Source of the DNA: Aestuariivivens insulae
GTDB lineage: Bacteria > Bacteroidota > Bacteroidia > Flavobacteriales > Flavobacteriaceae
NCBI RefSeq assembly: GCF_022662195.1
Contig: NZ_JAKMCS010000004.1
Location: 278,134-342,133, forward strand
Length of the DNA: 64,000 nucleotides
Direction: 5' to 3'
The notes below the pieces were generated by a model. The model was not told the origin of the DNA. It did not search any database and saw only the letters and a list, made by a program, of their open reading frames with translations. Below are positions 17,373 to 26,317 of the stretch, piece by piece; positions within the stretch are counted from its first letter, which is position 1; each line of letters begins with the position of its first letter. Position numbers and translations under genes: made by a program.

Positions 17373-17437
17373 GGAACAATTGACAATCTTTAGGGAATTC
17401 TAACCATTTATCGGGAAGGTTTTATCATTCATCTTTG
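17373..17437 (+). promoter_or_regulatory. Box 1 plus -7 element (putative AraC-type site)
   Basis: A 26-bp box at 17373-17398 containing AATTGACAA and AGGGAAT, then 31 bp, then CATCTTTG at 17430-17437 (Bacteroidota -7 type). The same box with the same spacing recurs at 17631. A weak TTTA occupies the -33 position (17407-17410, N19). Confidence 0.7.
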
Positions 17438-17463
17438 CACTGTATAATTAAAACAATTAAGTT

Positions 17464-17628
17464 ATGAATGTAAAGCATAAATCTATTTTCAATTTAATTG
17501 AAATATTTAAGGGTAAAGGAAAAGAGCAAATCAAAAGCATTAGCTCCGAAACCCATTGTGAACAAAAACAGATTCACGATTACTATTGTGATGCTGAAAA
17601 ACCTCATGTAGCGCTAGCATCTGTCTAA
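17464..17628 (+). CDS. Small 54-residue protein, unknown
   Basis: ATG 17464 to TAA 17626-17628, 54 codons. Begins 'MNVKHKSIFNLIEIFKGKGK' and contains two Cys ('THCEQ', 'YYCDA'). It has its own promoter with the 26-bp box 65 bp upstream, and its stop is two bases before the second box. Not recognised; the paired regulatory boxes are the best evidence that it is real. Confidence 0.55.
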   Translation: MNVKHKSIFNLIEIFKGKGKEQIKSISSETHCEQKQIHDYYCDAEKPHVALASV

Positions 17629-17630
17629 AA

Positions 17631-17695
17631 GGAAAAATTGACAAGATTAAGGGAATAGTATACATGGTCTAACCTTAATACAAACAACATCTTTG
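17631..17695 (+). promoter_or_regulatory. Box 2 plus -7 element for the CMD-cupredoxin genes
   Basis: The 26-bp box at 17631-17656 matches box 1 at 22 of 26 positions. CATCTTTG at 17688-17695 is at the same distance from its box as in the first promoter (TTTG 36 bases after the box end in both). The -33 region is poor, which fits an activator-dependent promoter. Confidence 0.7.
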
Positions 17696-17722
17696 TATCA
17701 AATAAATTAAAAAATTAAAAAA

Positions 17723-18271
17723 ATGAACACATTTAAAGTACCAACACGAGAAGAAGTAAGCGAGAATAATCAAGCTATTTTCGACAAACTTAATAAAGCT
17801 TTAGGTTTTGTGCCTAACATTTATGCTACATATGCCCACAGCGATACGGCATTGGAGAATTATTTAAATTTTTCTAACGCCAAAACCTCATTGTCGGTTA
17901 AAGAAAAGGAGGTGATTAATTTAGCGGTAAGTGAAGTAAACCAATGCGTTTACTGTTTATCTGCCCATACGGCCATTGCTAAAATGAATGGTTTTACAGA
18001 CGAACAAATTTTGGAGTTAAGAGCTGGTGAAGCCTCTTTCAATAACAAATTAGATGCCTTGGCCAGACTTGCAAAGAACATTACAGAAAACAGGGGTAGA
18101 ACCGATGAAGCTGTTCTTGAAAACTTCTTCAATGCAGGATATACCAAAGGCAACTTGGTTGATGCCATTGCAATGGTTGGCGATAAAACCATTTCCAATT
18201 ATTTACATCGAACAACACAAGTGCCAGTAGACTTTCCTGAAGTTAGGCCATTTGAGACGGTAACAGTATAA
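17723..18271 (+). CDS. Carboxymuconolactone decarboxylase/AhpD-like protein
   Basis: 182 residues with the AhpD-type redox site CxxC...H in 'NQCVYCLSAHTAIAKMNGF' and the typical helices 'TALENYLNFSNAKTSLSVKEKEVINLAVSEV'-like region around it. Proteins of this family (uncharacterised peroxidase-related/alkylhydroperoxidase D-like) reduce peroxides or react with other thiol partners. It is followed 26 bases later by a cupredoxin-like secreted protein and is probably controlled by the upstream AraC regulator. Confidence 0.88.
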   Translation: MNTFKVPTREEVSENNQAIFDKLNKALGFVPNIYATYAHSDTALENYLNFSNAKTSLSVKEKEVINLAVSEVNQCVYCLSAHTAIAKMNGFTDEQILELRAGEASFNNKLDALARLAKNITENRGRTDEAVLENFFNAGYTKGNLVDAIAMVGDKTISNYLHRTTQVPVDFPEVRPFETVTV

Positions 18272-18297
18272 TGAACATCAATAAATAAGTTTAAAAG

Positions 18298-18669
18298 ATG
18301 AAAAAGATCATATCCATTTTAGTACTGGTATTGGCACTTGCTATAAATGCCAATGCCCAACAAGAAGTTAAAACAATTGCACTAGAACAAACCAAAGGAG
18401 AGTTTACCCAAAAATCATTAAAGGTAAGCGAAGGTACTTATGTCTTTAAAGTGTCCAATAATCATGTAGGTAGAGATGTAGGCTTGGTATTGGTTCCAAA
18501 AGGAAAAGATGCCAGTAAGCCAGAGAACCATATTACATCTGCTTATGTAACCCAAGTGGTTAAAGATGGCAAAGTTGAAAATTCAAAGCCAACGGTCTTA
18601 AAAAAAGGAGAATATGTGTATTTCTGTCCGTTAAATCCAACACCACAGTATAGATTAATAGTAGAATAA
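18298..18669 (+). CDS. Secreted cupredoxin-like protein with altered copper site
   Basis: 123 residues: signal peptide 'MKKIISILVLVLALAINANAQ', then a small beta-barrel typical of plastocyanin/azurin relatives. 'FKVSNNHVGRDVGLVLVPKG' supplies the first His. The C-terminal loop 'YVYFCPLNPTPQYRLIVE' has the Cys, but the usual His after it is absent and Gln stands near the Met position. So a standard type 1 copper site is not complete. Co-transcribed with the CMD-like gene; followed by a strong terminator. Confidence 0.8.
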   Translation: MKKIISILVLVLALAINANAQQEVKTIALEQTKGEFTQKSLKVSEGTYVFKVSNNHVGRDVGLVLVPKGKDASKPENHITSAYVTQVVKDGKVENSKPTVLKKGEYVYFCPLNPTPQYRLIVE

Positions 18670-18690
18670 TTAGTAGCTAGATTGATGAAG

Positions 18691-18722
18691 AAAAAGGTTA
18701 TCTTGAACAGGATAACCTTTTT
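18691..18722 (+). terminator. Hairpin terminator after the cupredoxin-like gene
   Basis: AAAAAGGTTATC/GATAACCTTTTT with a short loop and a T run, immediately upstream of tex. Confidence 0.85.
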
Positions 18723-18759
18723 TGTTTTTGTTATTTTCGCTTTTCATTAGTTTAAGCCT

Positions 18760-20886
18760 ATGACAGCTCTAGTTTCCTATATTGTTTCCAGTAGCCAACT
18801 TCCAGAACAGTCGGTTAAGAATACCATTGAATTGCTTAATGAAGATTGCACGATTCCCTTTATATCACGATATAGAAAAGAACGTACAGGCAATCTGGAT
18901 GAGGTCCAAATTGGAGATATTGTAAAATTTAAAGAACAATTTGAAGCTTTGGAAAAGCGGAAAGAAACCATTTTGAAAGCTTTAAAGGAGCAAGAGGTCT
19001 TAACGGTGGAATTGGAGCAGAAGATTAAAGAAGCTGTAGATTTAACTGTTTTGGAAGACCTCTATCTTCCGTATAAAAAAAGCCGAAAGACCAAAGCTGA
19101 AAAAGCCAGACAAAACGGATTGGAGCCTTTGGCAAAAATCATCATGGCACAACATGCTAACGACATTGAGTCAATAGCCTACAAGTATGTAAAAGGTGAG
19201 GTAAACTCAGTTGACGATGCTTTGGAAGGTGCCCGTCATATTATGGCCGAATGGATTAATGAGCGTACCGATTTTAGGAATCAAATTCGATATCAATTAG
19301 AACGTTTTGCAACAATTTCCTCTAAAGTGGTGAAATCAAAAGAAACCGAAGAAGGTGCCCAAAAATTTAAGGACTATTTCGATTGGAACGAATCCTTAAG
19401 TCGTATCCCTTCACATCGCCTGTTGGCCATGTTACGAGCCGAAACCGAGGGCTATATTAAAACCAAAATAGCTATTGATGACGAACGGGCCCTGGACAAA
19501 ATGGAAAACCGTTTAATACGTTCCAATAACGATTGTACCGTGCAAATTCAATTGGCAATTATAGATGCTTACAAACGATTATTGCTCCCTTCTTTAAGCA
19601 ATGAAGCACTTCAAAACGCCAAGTCTAAGGCCGATGAGGCGGCTATTTCGGTATTTGCTAAAAATTTAAAGCAGTTATTGTTGGGGTCGCCATTAGGAGA
19701 AAAGCGCGTGTTGGCTATCGACCCTGGCTATCGTACTGGTTGTAAAGTAGTCTGTTTAGATGCCCAAGGCGGGTTAATGTATAACGAAACCATTTATCCG
19801 CATCCACCAAAGAGCGATAGTGTTGGTGCTATGAAAAAGCTAAGCTCACTTACCGATGCCTATAAAATAGAAGCGATAGCTATTGGTAATGGTACGGCAT
19901 CAAGGGAAACGGAGGCGCTAATTAGAAAGATTAGGTTTAAAAACGATATTCAAGTGTTTGTGGTAAGTGAAGCTGGGGCCAGTATTTATTCGGCATCAAA
20001 AATCGCTAGGGAGGAGTTTCCTAACTACGATGTTACGGTTCGTGGAGCGGTATCCATTGGGCGACGCTTACAGGACCCTTTGGCGGAGCTGGTGAAAATA
20101 GAACCTAAATCTATAGGGGTAGGGCAATACCAGCACGATGTAGATCAAACCAAGCTTCAAAAAGCGTTGGACATGGTTGTTGAGCATTGTGTAAATGCCG
20201 TTGGTGTAAACGTAAATACAGCCAGTAAAAGCCTCTTGGCTTATGTTTCTGGAATAGGTACTAAACTGGCAGAGAACATATTTAACTTTAGAAAAGAAAA
20301 TGGTCCGTTTTCATCAAGGAAAGCCATAAAAAAAGTGCCTCGTTTAGGGGATAAGGCCTTTGAACAAAGTGCTGCATTTTTAAGAATAAAGGATGCCGAT
20401 AACCCTTTGGACGATTCGGCAGTGCATCCAGAAAGTTATGCCATTGTTGAGCAAATGGCCAAAGATTTAGGGGAAACGGTTAAAGCGTTAATAGGGAATT
20501 CGGCATTGATCAAAAAAATCGATTTAAAGACGTATTGCACAAAAACCGTTGGGTTGCCTACTTTGGAAGATATTGTAAAAGAGTTGGAAAAACCTGGGTT
20601 GGATATTCGAGAGCAAGCCAAGGTGTTTACCTTTAACCAAAATATAAAAACCATTACCGATTTGCATGAAGGGCAATTGCTTCCCGGGATCGTAAATAAC
20701 ATTACCAATTTTGGTTGTTTTGTGGATGTTGGTATCAAAGAAAGCGGGTTGATTCATGTGTCCAATTTATCCGATAGTTTTGTTAAGGATGTAAACGACC
20801 ATGTGCATTTGCACCAACAAATTATAGTAAAAGTTTTGGATGTTGATGTACTGAGGAAACGTATCCAGCTAAAATTATATAAGTAG
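18760..20886 (+). CDS. tex: Tex family RNA-binding transcription accessory protein
   Basis: 708 residues with the full Tex layout: helical N-terminal region ('IPFISRYRKERTGNLDEVQI'), YqgF/RNase H-like domain beginning near 'RVLAIDPGYRTGCKVVCLD', tandem HhH region ('TASKSLLAYVSGIGTKLAENI', 'KKVPRLGDKAFEQSAAFLRI') and a C-terminal S1 domain ('LLPGIVNNITNFGCFVDVG', 'ESGLIHVSNLSD'). Tex is a conserved cytoplasmic nucleic-acid binding protein linked to transcription. Single gene after a terminator. Confidence 0.95.
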   Translation: MTALVSYIVSSSQLPEQSVKNTIELLNEDCTIPFISRYRKERTGNLDEVQIGDIVKFKEQFEALEKRKETILKALKEQEVLTVELEQKIKEAVDLTVLEDLYLPYKKSRKTKAEKARQNGLEPLAKIIMAQHANDIESIAYKYVKGEVNSVDDALEGARHIMAEWINERTDFRNQIRYQLERFATISSKVVKSKETEEGAQKFKDYFDWNESLSRIPSHRLLAMLRAETEGYIKTKIAIDDERALDKMENRLIRSNNDCTVQIQLAIIDAYKRLLLPSLSNEALQNAKSKADEAAISVFAKNLKQLLLGSPLGEKRVLAIDPGYRTGCKVVCLDAQGGLMYNETIYPHPPKSDSVGAMKKLSSLTDAYKIEAIAIGNGTASRETEALIRKIRFKNDIQVFVVSEAGASIYSASKIAREEFPNYDVTVRGAVSIGRRLQDPLAELVKIEPKSIGVGQYQHDVDQTKLQKALDMVVEHCVNAVGVNVNTASKSLLAYVSGIGTKLAENIFNFRKENGPFSSRKAIKKVPRLGDKAFEQSAAFLRIKDADNPLDDSAVHPESYAIVEQMAKDLGETVKALIGNSALIKKIDLKTYCTKTVGLPTLEDIVKELEKPGLDIREQAKVFTFNQNIKTITDLHEGQLLPGIVNNITNFGCFVDVGIKESGLIHVSNLSDSFVKDVNDHVHLHQQIIVKVLDVDVLRKRIQLKLYK

Positions 20887-20953
20887 ACCGACAGTTTTTA
20901 TGCGGGGTTTCGATACATTTAGTAAATTTTAACATTTAAAATTTGGATTTACT

Positions 20954-20974
20954 AGACGAGTGGTCATATTTTTG
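20954..20974 (+). promoter_or_regulatory. tetR promoter with degenerate operator
   Basis: TATTTTTG at 20967-20974 is a good -7 element. GACGAGTGGTC immediately upstream (20955-20965) is a spaced variant of the GACCGGTC sites found after tetR and could give autoregulation. The operator part is weak evidence. Confidence 0.45.
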
Positions 20975-20994
20975 TCAAGGATAAAACGGATAGA

Positions 20995-21588
20995 ATGAAA
21001 ACGGCGAAACACGATACTAAAGCTAATTTCCTTTTAGAAAGGGGCATGGAGATTTTATGGAGTAAGGGATACAATGCAACAAGCGTTAACGATATCGTTC
21101 AAGCTGCAGATGTTCCCAAAGGCTCGTTTTATTTTTATTTCGATTCTAAGGAAGACTTTGTGGTAAAGGCCATAGAAAAGTATTTTGCGGCTATGTTCAC
21201 GCCTGCTAAGGCCATTCTGGACGATAAGACAAAGTCCCCAAGAGAAAGACTGATTACTTTTAATGAGTTTAGGCTCGATGTCCTTAAGAATGAAATGGGC
21301 TGTAAGATGGGGTGCATGGCTTGTAATTTGAGTAGTGAAATGTCTGAGCATAGTGAACAAATTAGGAATGCCATTTTGGTTAAGAATGAATATGTACTAT
21401 CGCTCATCACAGCAGTTATTCAAGAAGCTAAGGATTTAGGGGAAATAACAAATCCAATGAGTGCTGAGGATATTGCATCTTTTATTGAAGATGCCGGTAA
21501 GGGAGCCATGATTAGCATGAAGGAAATGAAAAGTTCGTATCCTATTGACAATGTGATGAACATGATAGAGCACATATTGTTGAAATAG
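20995..21588 (+). CDS. TetR/AcrR family repressor
   Basis: 197 residues. The N-terminal HTH is clear: 'GMEILWSKGYNATSVNDIVQAADVPKGSFYFYFDSKEDFVVKAI' region at about 18-60. The C-terminal ligand domain has 'GCKMGCMACNLSSEMSEHSE', a Cys-containing segment seen in the AcuR-like TetR subgroup. Three GACCGGTC palindromes lie between its stop and the exporter gene downstream, so it most likely represses the RND-LolA-barrel operon. Confidence 0.93.
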   Translation: MKTAKHDTKANFLLERGMEILWSKGYNATSVNDIVQAADVPKGSFYFYFDSKEDFVVKAIEKYFAAMFTPAKAILDDKTKSPRERLITFNEFRLDVLKNEMGCKMGCMACNLSSEMSEHSEQIRNAILVKNEYVLSLITAVIQEAKDLGEITNPMSAEDIASFIEDAGKGAMISMKEMKSSYPIDNVMNMIEHILLK

Positions 21589-21618
21589 GCACATATAGTT
21601 TTTTAGTAAATAATAATC

Positions 21619-21811
21619 GACCGGTCTTTATATTTTGTTATAGTAGTTAACAAATTTGTTCCGAGCGTAATTTGTGTTACTTATTTAGTTAAGTACCATT
21701 AATCAATAACCGACCGGTCAACTATTAAATTTTAATTAGCTCAATAATGATGTGAAACAGTACAATAGTATAAATCAAAAAAACAAAATTAATATAAATA
21801 ACCGACCGGTC
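21619..21811 (+). promoter_or_regulatory. Three GACCGGTC operators upstream of the RND operon
   Basis: Perfect 8-bp palindromes at 21619-21626, 21712-21719 and 21804-21811; the last two share the longer form AACCGACCGGTCAA. Starts are 93 and 92 bp apart. They lie in the 255-bp gap between tetR and the RND gene, which contains no ORF. Confidence 0.85.
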
Positions 21812-21843
21812 AAATATAATCAAGTCAAACACTAAATCAAATT

Positions 21844-24222
21844 ATGAATGCACTAAAGAAAGCAAAAAGTTTTACAAATAAGTTTGCCACAAACTGGGCG
21901 AAATTTGTAATTAAATGGAAATGGCCAATGTTAATATCAACATTGGTACTAGCTATGGGGCTAGGGTCAAAGGGAAACATGGAGTTCGATGGCGATTACC
22001 ATGTGTTTTTTAGTAAATCAAACCCCGAACTGGAAGCTTTTGACGCTTTACAGGAAAAGTTTACTAAAGACGATAATGTTATTTTGGTTTTAACACCATC
22101 TAACAAAAACGTATTTACAAAAGAAAACTTAACGGCCATTGAAGAATTAACGGCCGAAGCATGGAATACCCCCTATTCATCTAGGGTAGATGCTATTACC
22201 AATTTTCAATACACGCGTGCCGAAGGAGACGATTTATATGTAGACGACCTCTCTTATGAATCGTCTTTAAAAACCAATGAAGAGATTGCCAAAATAAAGG
22301 AAGTAGCCCTTAAGGAGCCTTTGTTGGTAGATCGAATTATTAATAAGGAAGGTAGCGTAACGGCAATCAATATTACCGTAAAATTACCCGGGGAAAACGT
22401 TAATGAAATCCCTGGTGAAGTGACACCTTTTGTAAGGAATATGATTTCCAACTTTAAGGATAAATACCCCAATTTTGAAATTCACTCTTCAGGATTGATT
22501 CCTATGAATACTGCATTTTTTGAAGCATCCATGAAAGATATGATGCTTACCATGATAATGCTGGTTATTGTAATAATTACTACGTTAATTCTAACAAGAA
22601 ACTTCTATAGCATGTTGGCTACCCTTGTTGTGGTGATGTTTTCTATTGTTAGTGCGGTGGGGTTTGTTGGCATTATGGGCATTAAGTTAACGCCACCGTC
22701 GGCTGTATTCCCAACCATGATACTTACGCTTGCGGTGGCCGATAGTATCCATATTTTGGTAACCATGTTACAAAAGATGCGTAAAGATGGCCTAAGCAAA
22801 ATTGATGCTTTGGTAGAATCTATGCGCTTAAATTTTATGCCGGTTTTTATTACTAGTTTAACTACCGTTATAGGGTTCTTAACCATGAACTTTGGCGACG
22901 TACCGCCATTCTGGGATTTAGGGAATATTACCGCTTTCGGAATGATGATGGCGTTCCTGTTCTCAACAACAACTCTGCCAGCTTTAATGGCTATTCTACC
23001 AGTTAAAGCGACTGCCAAACAAAAGGAAAGGGAAGTTAAAAAGACAGGCTGGTATACTAGTATGGGCAATTTTGTGGTGAAGCAACCGGCAAGATTAGCA
23101 TTTGTAGCCCTATTAGCCATTGGTGGGTTAACCTATTTGGCAAATCAGAATGTATTTAATGATGAGTTTATCAATTACTTTGATAAAACCGTTGAATTTA
23201 GAAATAGCACAGACTATATAAGCGAAAATCTAACGGGTATTTATAATGTTGAATATGCTATTGGTAGTGGAGAAAGTGGGGGTATCAATAATCCAGAGTA
23301 TCTAAAGAAACTAAATGCTTTTGAAGATTGGTTAAAAGAGCAACCAGAAGTTATTCACGTCAATGCGTTTAGCGAGGTAGCCCGAAGGGTGAACCGTTCC
23401 ATGCACGGCGATGATGAGGCTTTTTACCGTGTACCCGATAACCGCGAAGAAGCCGCACAGTATCTATTGCTTTACGAATTATCCTTGCCCTTTGGTTTGG
23501 ACCTTAACAATCAGATAAACGTAGATAAATCGGAAACAAGGGTTACGGTAACCTTAAAAAACATTTCCAGTGCCGAAATGATTGAATTTTCAAAACGAGG
23601 AGAGCAATGGCTGCGTGATAACACCCCAGAACCCATGCATGCCATTGGTGTGAGCCCTACACTAATGTTCTCAAAATTGGGCTTTAGACAGGCCGATAGT
23701 ATGTTCAATGGAAACATCGTAGCCCTGATACTAATTTCTTTGGTGTTGATAATTGCTCTTAGAAGTTTTAAACTGGGGCTGTTGAGTATCATTCCAAATG
23801 TAGCACCTGTTTTAGTTGGGTTTGGTATCTGGTTCCTTTACAAAGGGCAAATTAATACGGGAATGGTTATTGTTTTTGGTATGACCCTAGGGATCATAGT
23901 CGACGATACCGTGCACTTTATGAGCAAGTTCTTAAGGGCCCGAAGGGAACTGGGGTACAATGCCAAACAAGCCGTTATTTACGCTTTTGAAACCGTTGGA
24001 AAAGCCTTGGTGACTACTACGGTTGTATTAATAGCCGGGTTTGCGGTACTATCAACCTCGTCGTTCGCATTAAATAGTTATATGGCCAGAATAACGGTAA
24101 TCATAATCATTGCGGCCTTGATCATAGATTTCATTCTGTTACCATCATTATTGATCCTTACGGCCAAAAAAGAGATAAAGCCCATTATGGCACCAGAGCC
24201 TAAAGTAGCTTTTGATAAATAA
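21844..24222 (+). CDS. RND superfamily exporter (MMPL/HAE3 type)
   Basis: 792 residues with the two-fold RND arrangement: TM1 near 25-45, a first periplasmic loop, a TM2-6 block ('MLTMIMLVIVIITTLILT', 'LTLAVADSIHILVTMLQKM'), a second loop, and a TM8-12 block ('GMTLGIIVDDTVHFMSKFLR'). Paired Asp residues in the TM4/TM10 equivalents fit proton coupling. HAE3/MMPL proteins often export lipids or hydrophobic compounds. Followed by a LolA-like carrier and a beta-barrel, which suggests a trans-envelope lipid or hydrophobic-compound route. Controlled by the adjacent TetR. Confidence 0.9.
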   Translation: MNALKKAKSFTNKFATNWAKFVIKWKWPMLISTLVLAMGLGSKGNMEFDGDYHVFFSKSNPELEAFDALQEKFTKDDNVILVLTPSNKNVFTKENLTAIEELTAEAWNTPYSSRVDAITNFQYTRAEGDDLYVDDLSYESSLKTNEEIAKIKEVALKEPLLVDRIINKEGSVTAINITVKLPGENVNEIPGEVTPFVRNMISNFKDKYPNFEIHSSGLIPMNTAFFEASMKDMMLTMIMLVIVIITTLILTRNFYSMLATLVVVMFSIVSAVGFVGIMGIKLTPPSAVFPTMILTLAVADSIHILVTMLQKMRKDGLSKIDALVESMRLNFMPVFITSLTTVIGFLTMNFGDVPPFWDLGNITAFGMMMAFLFSTTTLPALMAILPVKATAKQKEREVKKTGWYTSMGNFVVKQPARLAFVALLAIGGLTYLANQNVFNDEFINYFDKTVEFRNSTDYISENLTGIYNVEYAIGSGESGGINNPEYLKKLNAFEDWLKEQPEVIHVNAFSEVARRVNRSMHGDDEAFYRVPDNREEAAQYLLLYELSLPFGLDLNNQINVDKSETRVTVTLKNISSAEMIEFSKRGEQWLRDNTPEPMHAIGVSPTLMFSKLGFRQADSMFNGNIVALILISLVLIIALRSFKLGLLSIIPNVAPVLVGFGIWFLYKGQINTGMVIVFGMTLGIIVDDTVHFMSKFLRARRELGYNAKQAVIYAFETVGKALVTTTVVLIAGFAVLSTSSFALNSYMARITVIIIIAALIIDFILLPSLLILTAKKEIKPIMAPEPKVAFDK

Positions 24223-24245
24223 TTCAAAAAAACAAACTTTTAAAA

Positions 24246-25019
24246 ATGAAAAAAATAATAGTATTAGCAGTTTTAATGTTAAGTTCAGTAATAGTCAATG
24301 CCCAATCGGCAGAAGTACGCGGATTGGAAATAGCCAAAGCCGCCGAAAAAGCAGATTTGGGATTTGGTAGTTCCATAGTGGAGCTAAAAATGATTCTTAA
24401 AAACAAAAATGGGCAAACTAGCGAGCGTTCTTTAACGACCAAAACCTTGGAACTTACAGAAGATGGCGATAAATCTCTAATCGTATTCGAAAGCCCGAAA
24501 GATGTAAAAGGAACAGCCACATTAACCTTTACCCATAAATTTGGAGCCGATGACCAATGGTTGTTTTTGCCGTCCATTAAAAGGGTAAAAAGAATTTCTT
24601 CCAACAACAAATCGGGGCCATTTGTGGGGAGTGAGTTTGCGTATGAGGATTTATCGTCCCAAGAGGTTGAAAAATACACCTATAGGTTTTTAGAGGAAAA
24701 AGGCGATTTATTAATCGTGGAGCAGGATCCAGTAGACCCAAAATCGGGTTATACCAGACGTGTGATTACTTATAATAAGGATAAAGGATATAGAATTGAA
24801 AAGGCCGAATTCTACGATAGAAAAAACGCTTTGCTAAAAACCTTGACGTATAGCGATTATAAAATTTATAAAAACAAATTCTGGAGGGCCGGTACCTTTC
24901 ATATGGTAAACCATCAAAGTAATAAGGAAACCATACTTCATTTTAACAATTATAACTTCGATGCCAGCCTAACAGAGGCCGATTTCACCCAAGCTGCACT
25001 GCAAAGGGCAGGAAAATAA
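24246..25019 (+). CDS. Outer membrane lipoprotein-sorting (LolA-like) protein
   Basis: 257 residues with signal peptide 'MKKIIVLAVLMLSSVIVNAQ'. Matches the LolA-like family that accompanies RND exporters: 'GRGLE'-type start of the mature part, 'LIVFESPKDVKGTATLTFTH', 'DQWLFLPSIKRVKRISSNNKSG', 'FVGSEFAYEDLSSQEVEKYTY'. The family fold is a half-barrel with a hydrophobic cavity that can shuttle lipidic cargo. It lies 23 bases after the RND gene, so function with it is strongly suggested. Confidence 0.88.
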   Translation: MKKIIVLAVLMLSSVIVNAQSAEVRGLEIAKAAEKADLGFGSSIVELKMILKNKNGQTSERSLTTKTLELTEDGDKSLIVFESPKDVKGTATLTFTHKFGADDQWLFLPSIKRVKRISSNNKSGPFVGSEFAYEDLSSQEVEKYTYRFLEEKGDLLIVEQDPVDPKSGYTRRVITYNKDKGYRIEKAEFYDRKNALLKTLTYSDYKIYKNKFWRAGTFHMVNHQSNKETILHFNNYNFDASLTEADFTQAALQRAGK

Positions 25020-25107
25020 ACTATTGGTGACTAACGTAGTTTGATTAATGCTAGGAAACAGGGTGCCAGATGATAGTGCCCCTGTTTTCCTTTTTGATTT
25101 TTAAATA

Positions 25108-26307
25108 ATGAACAGATTTTCAACAGTTTTATATATTGTTTTTGGCTTAAGTGCGATAGTCTCCTTTTCACAAGAAAGTAATGTAACGCATGATTTCGAA
25201 TTAGAATTAGGATTGGAATACCGATATTTTATAGACCATGCCCAATTTATGGGGCAAAAACAACATTTTCCATCGTTTTCCCTTCAACCTAAATATGCGT
25301 TAGACTGGAACGATGGAGCAGAGAGCATCAACGCAACCGCCTTTTTTAGATGGGATGTAGATGATTCCAGAACGCATTGGGACATCAGGGAGCTATATTT
25401 TCAAAAGACCAAAAATAATTGGGAGCTTAATGTAGGTCTTAAAAAAGTGTATTGGGGCGTAACCGAAAGCAATCATTTGGTGGATATTATAAATCAAACC
25501 GATGTCGTAGAGTCTTTCGACGGCGAACAAAAACTGGGACAGCCCATGGTACAATTTGTCGTTACAACAAATACTGTGGGAACCTTTAATTTTTTCTATT
25601 TGCCATATCACCGCAAACGGAATTTTCCTGGTGAAAAAGGCCGATTTCGTTTTCCCGTTGTAATTGATAGGGACGAGATTCTCTATGAAAGTAGGGCCCA
25701 GGAATGGCACCAGGATTTTGCTTTTAGGTGGTTCCATTACTTTGGTGCTTTCGATGTGGGGCTGTCACATTTCTATGGCACGGGTAGAGAGCCCCTATTT
25801 ATGTTTGATAATACAGGAAATATCAATGCTTTTTATCCGGTAATTAACCAAACTGGATTAGACCTTCAGGTAACTCACAATGCCTTTTTGTGGAAACTCG
25901 AGTCTATTTATAGAAATGCCGAAGCACAAGATTTTTTTGCCTTAACGGCCGGATTGGAGTTTACTTTTAGTAATATAGATGGCAATGGCTTGGATATTGG
26001 GCTTCTAAGTGAATATCTCTATGATGAGCGTGATGCCCTAGCCTTAAATGCTCTACAGAATGATGTGTTTTTTGGTAGTAGAATAGCTTTTAACGATACC
26101 CAGGATACTTCTATTTTATTAGGAGGGATTACCGATTTGGAATCGAGCAGTAAAATTTTCAGTATTGAAGCTTCCAGACGCTTTGGAAGTAACTGGGTCG
26201 CCGAGGTTGAAGCGAGGGTTTTTAGCGGGATAGAGGCCAACGAATTTATATTGTCAAATTTTAGGGATGATAGCTTTTTTAGGTTGCGTATATCGAGGTT
26301 TTTTTAA
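25108..26307 (+). CDS. Outer-membrane beta-barrel protein of the RND operon
   Basis: 399 residues: signal peptide ending at 'IVSFSQ', then alternating amphipathic strands rich in aromatic residues ('ELELGLEYRYF', 'WELNVGLKKVYWG', 'FAFRWFHYFGAFDVGLSHFYG') and a C-terminal 'FFRLRISRFF' ending in Phe, as expected for BAM substrates. The position after RND and LolA-like genes resembles loci in Proteobacteria where a DUF1302-type barrel completes the set. Proposed role: outer-membrane end of that pathway (inference). Confidence 0.78.
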   Translation: MNRFSTVLYIVFGLSAIVSFSQESNVTHDFELELGLEYRYFIDHAQFMGQKQHFPSFSLQPKYALDWNDGAESINATAFFRWDVDDSRTHWDIRELYFQKTKNNWELNVGLKKVYWGVTESNHLVDIINQTDVVESFDGEQKLGQPMVQFVVTTNTVGTFNFFYLPYHRKRNFPGEKGRFRFPVVIDRDEILYESRAQEWHQDFAFRWFHYFGAFDVGLSHFYGTGREPLFMFDNTGNINAFYPVINQTGLDLQVTHNAFLWKLESIYRNAEAQDFFALTAGLEFTFSNIDGNGLDIGLLSEYLYDERDALALNALQNDVFFGSRIAFNDTQDTSILLGGITDLESSSKIFSIEASRRFGSNWVAEVEARVFSGIEANEFILSNFRDDSFFRLRISRFF

Positions 26308-26317
26308 ACAAATTGAA

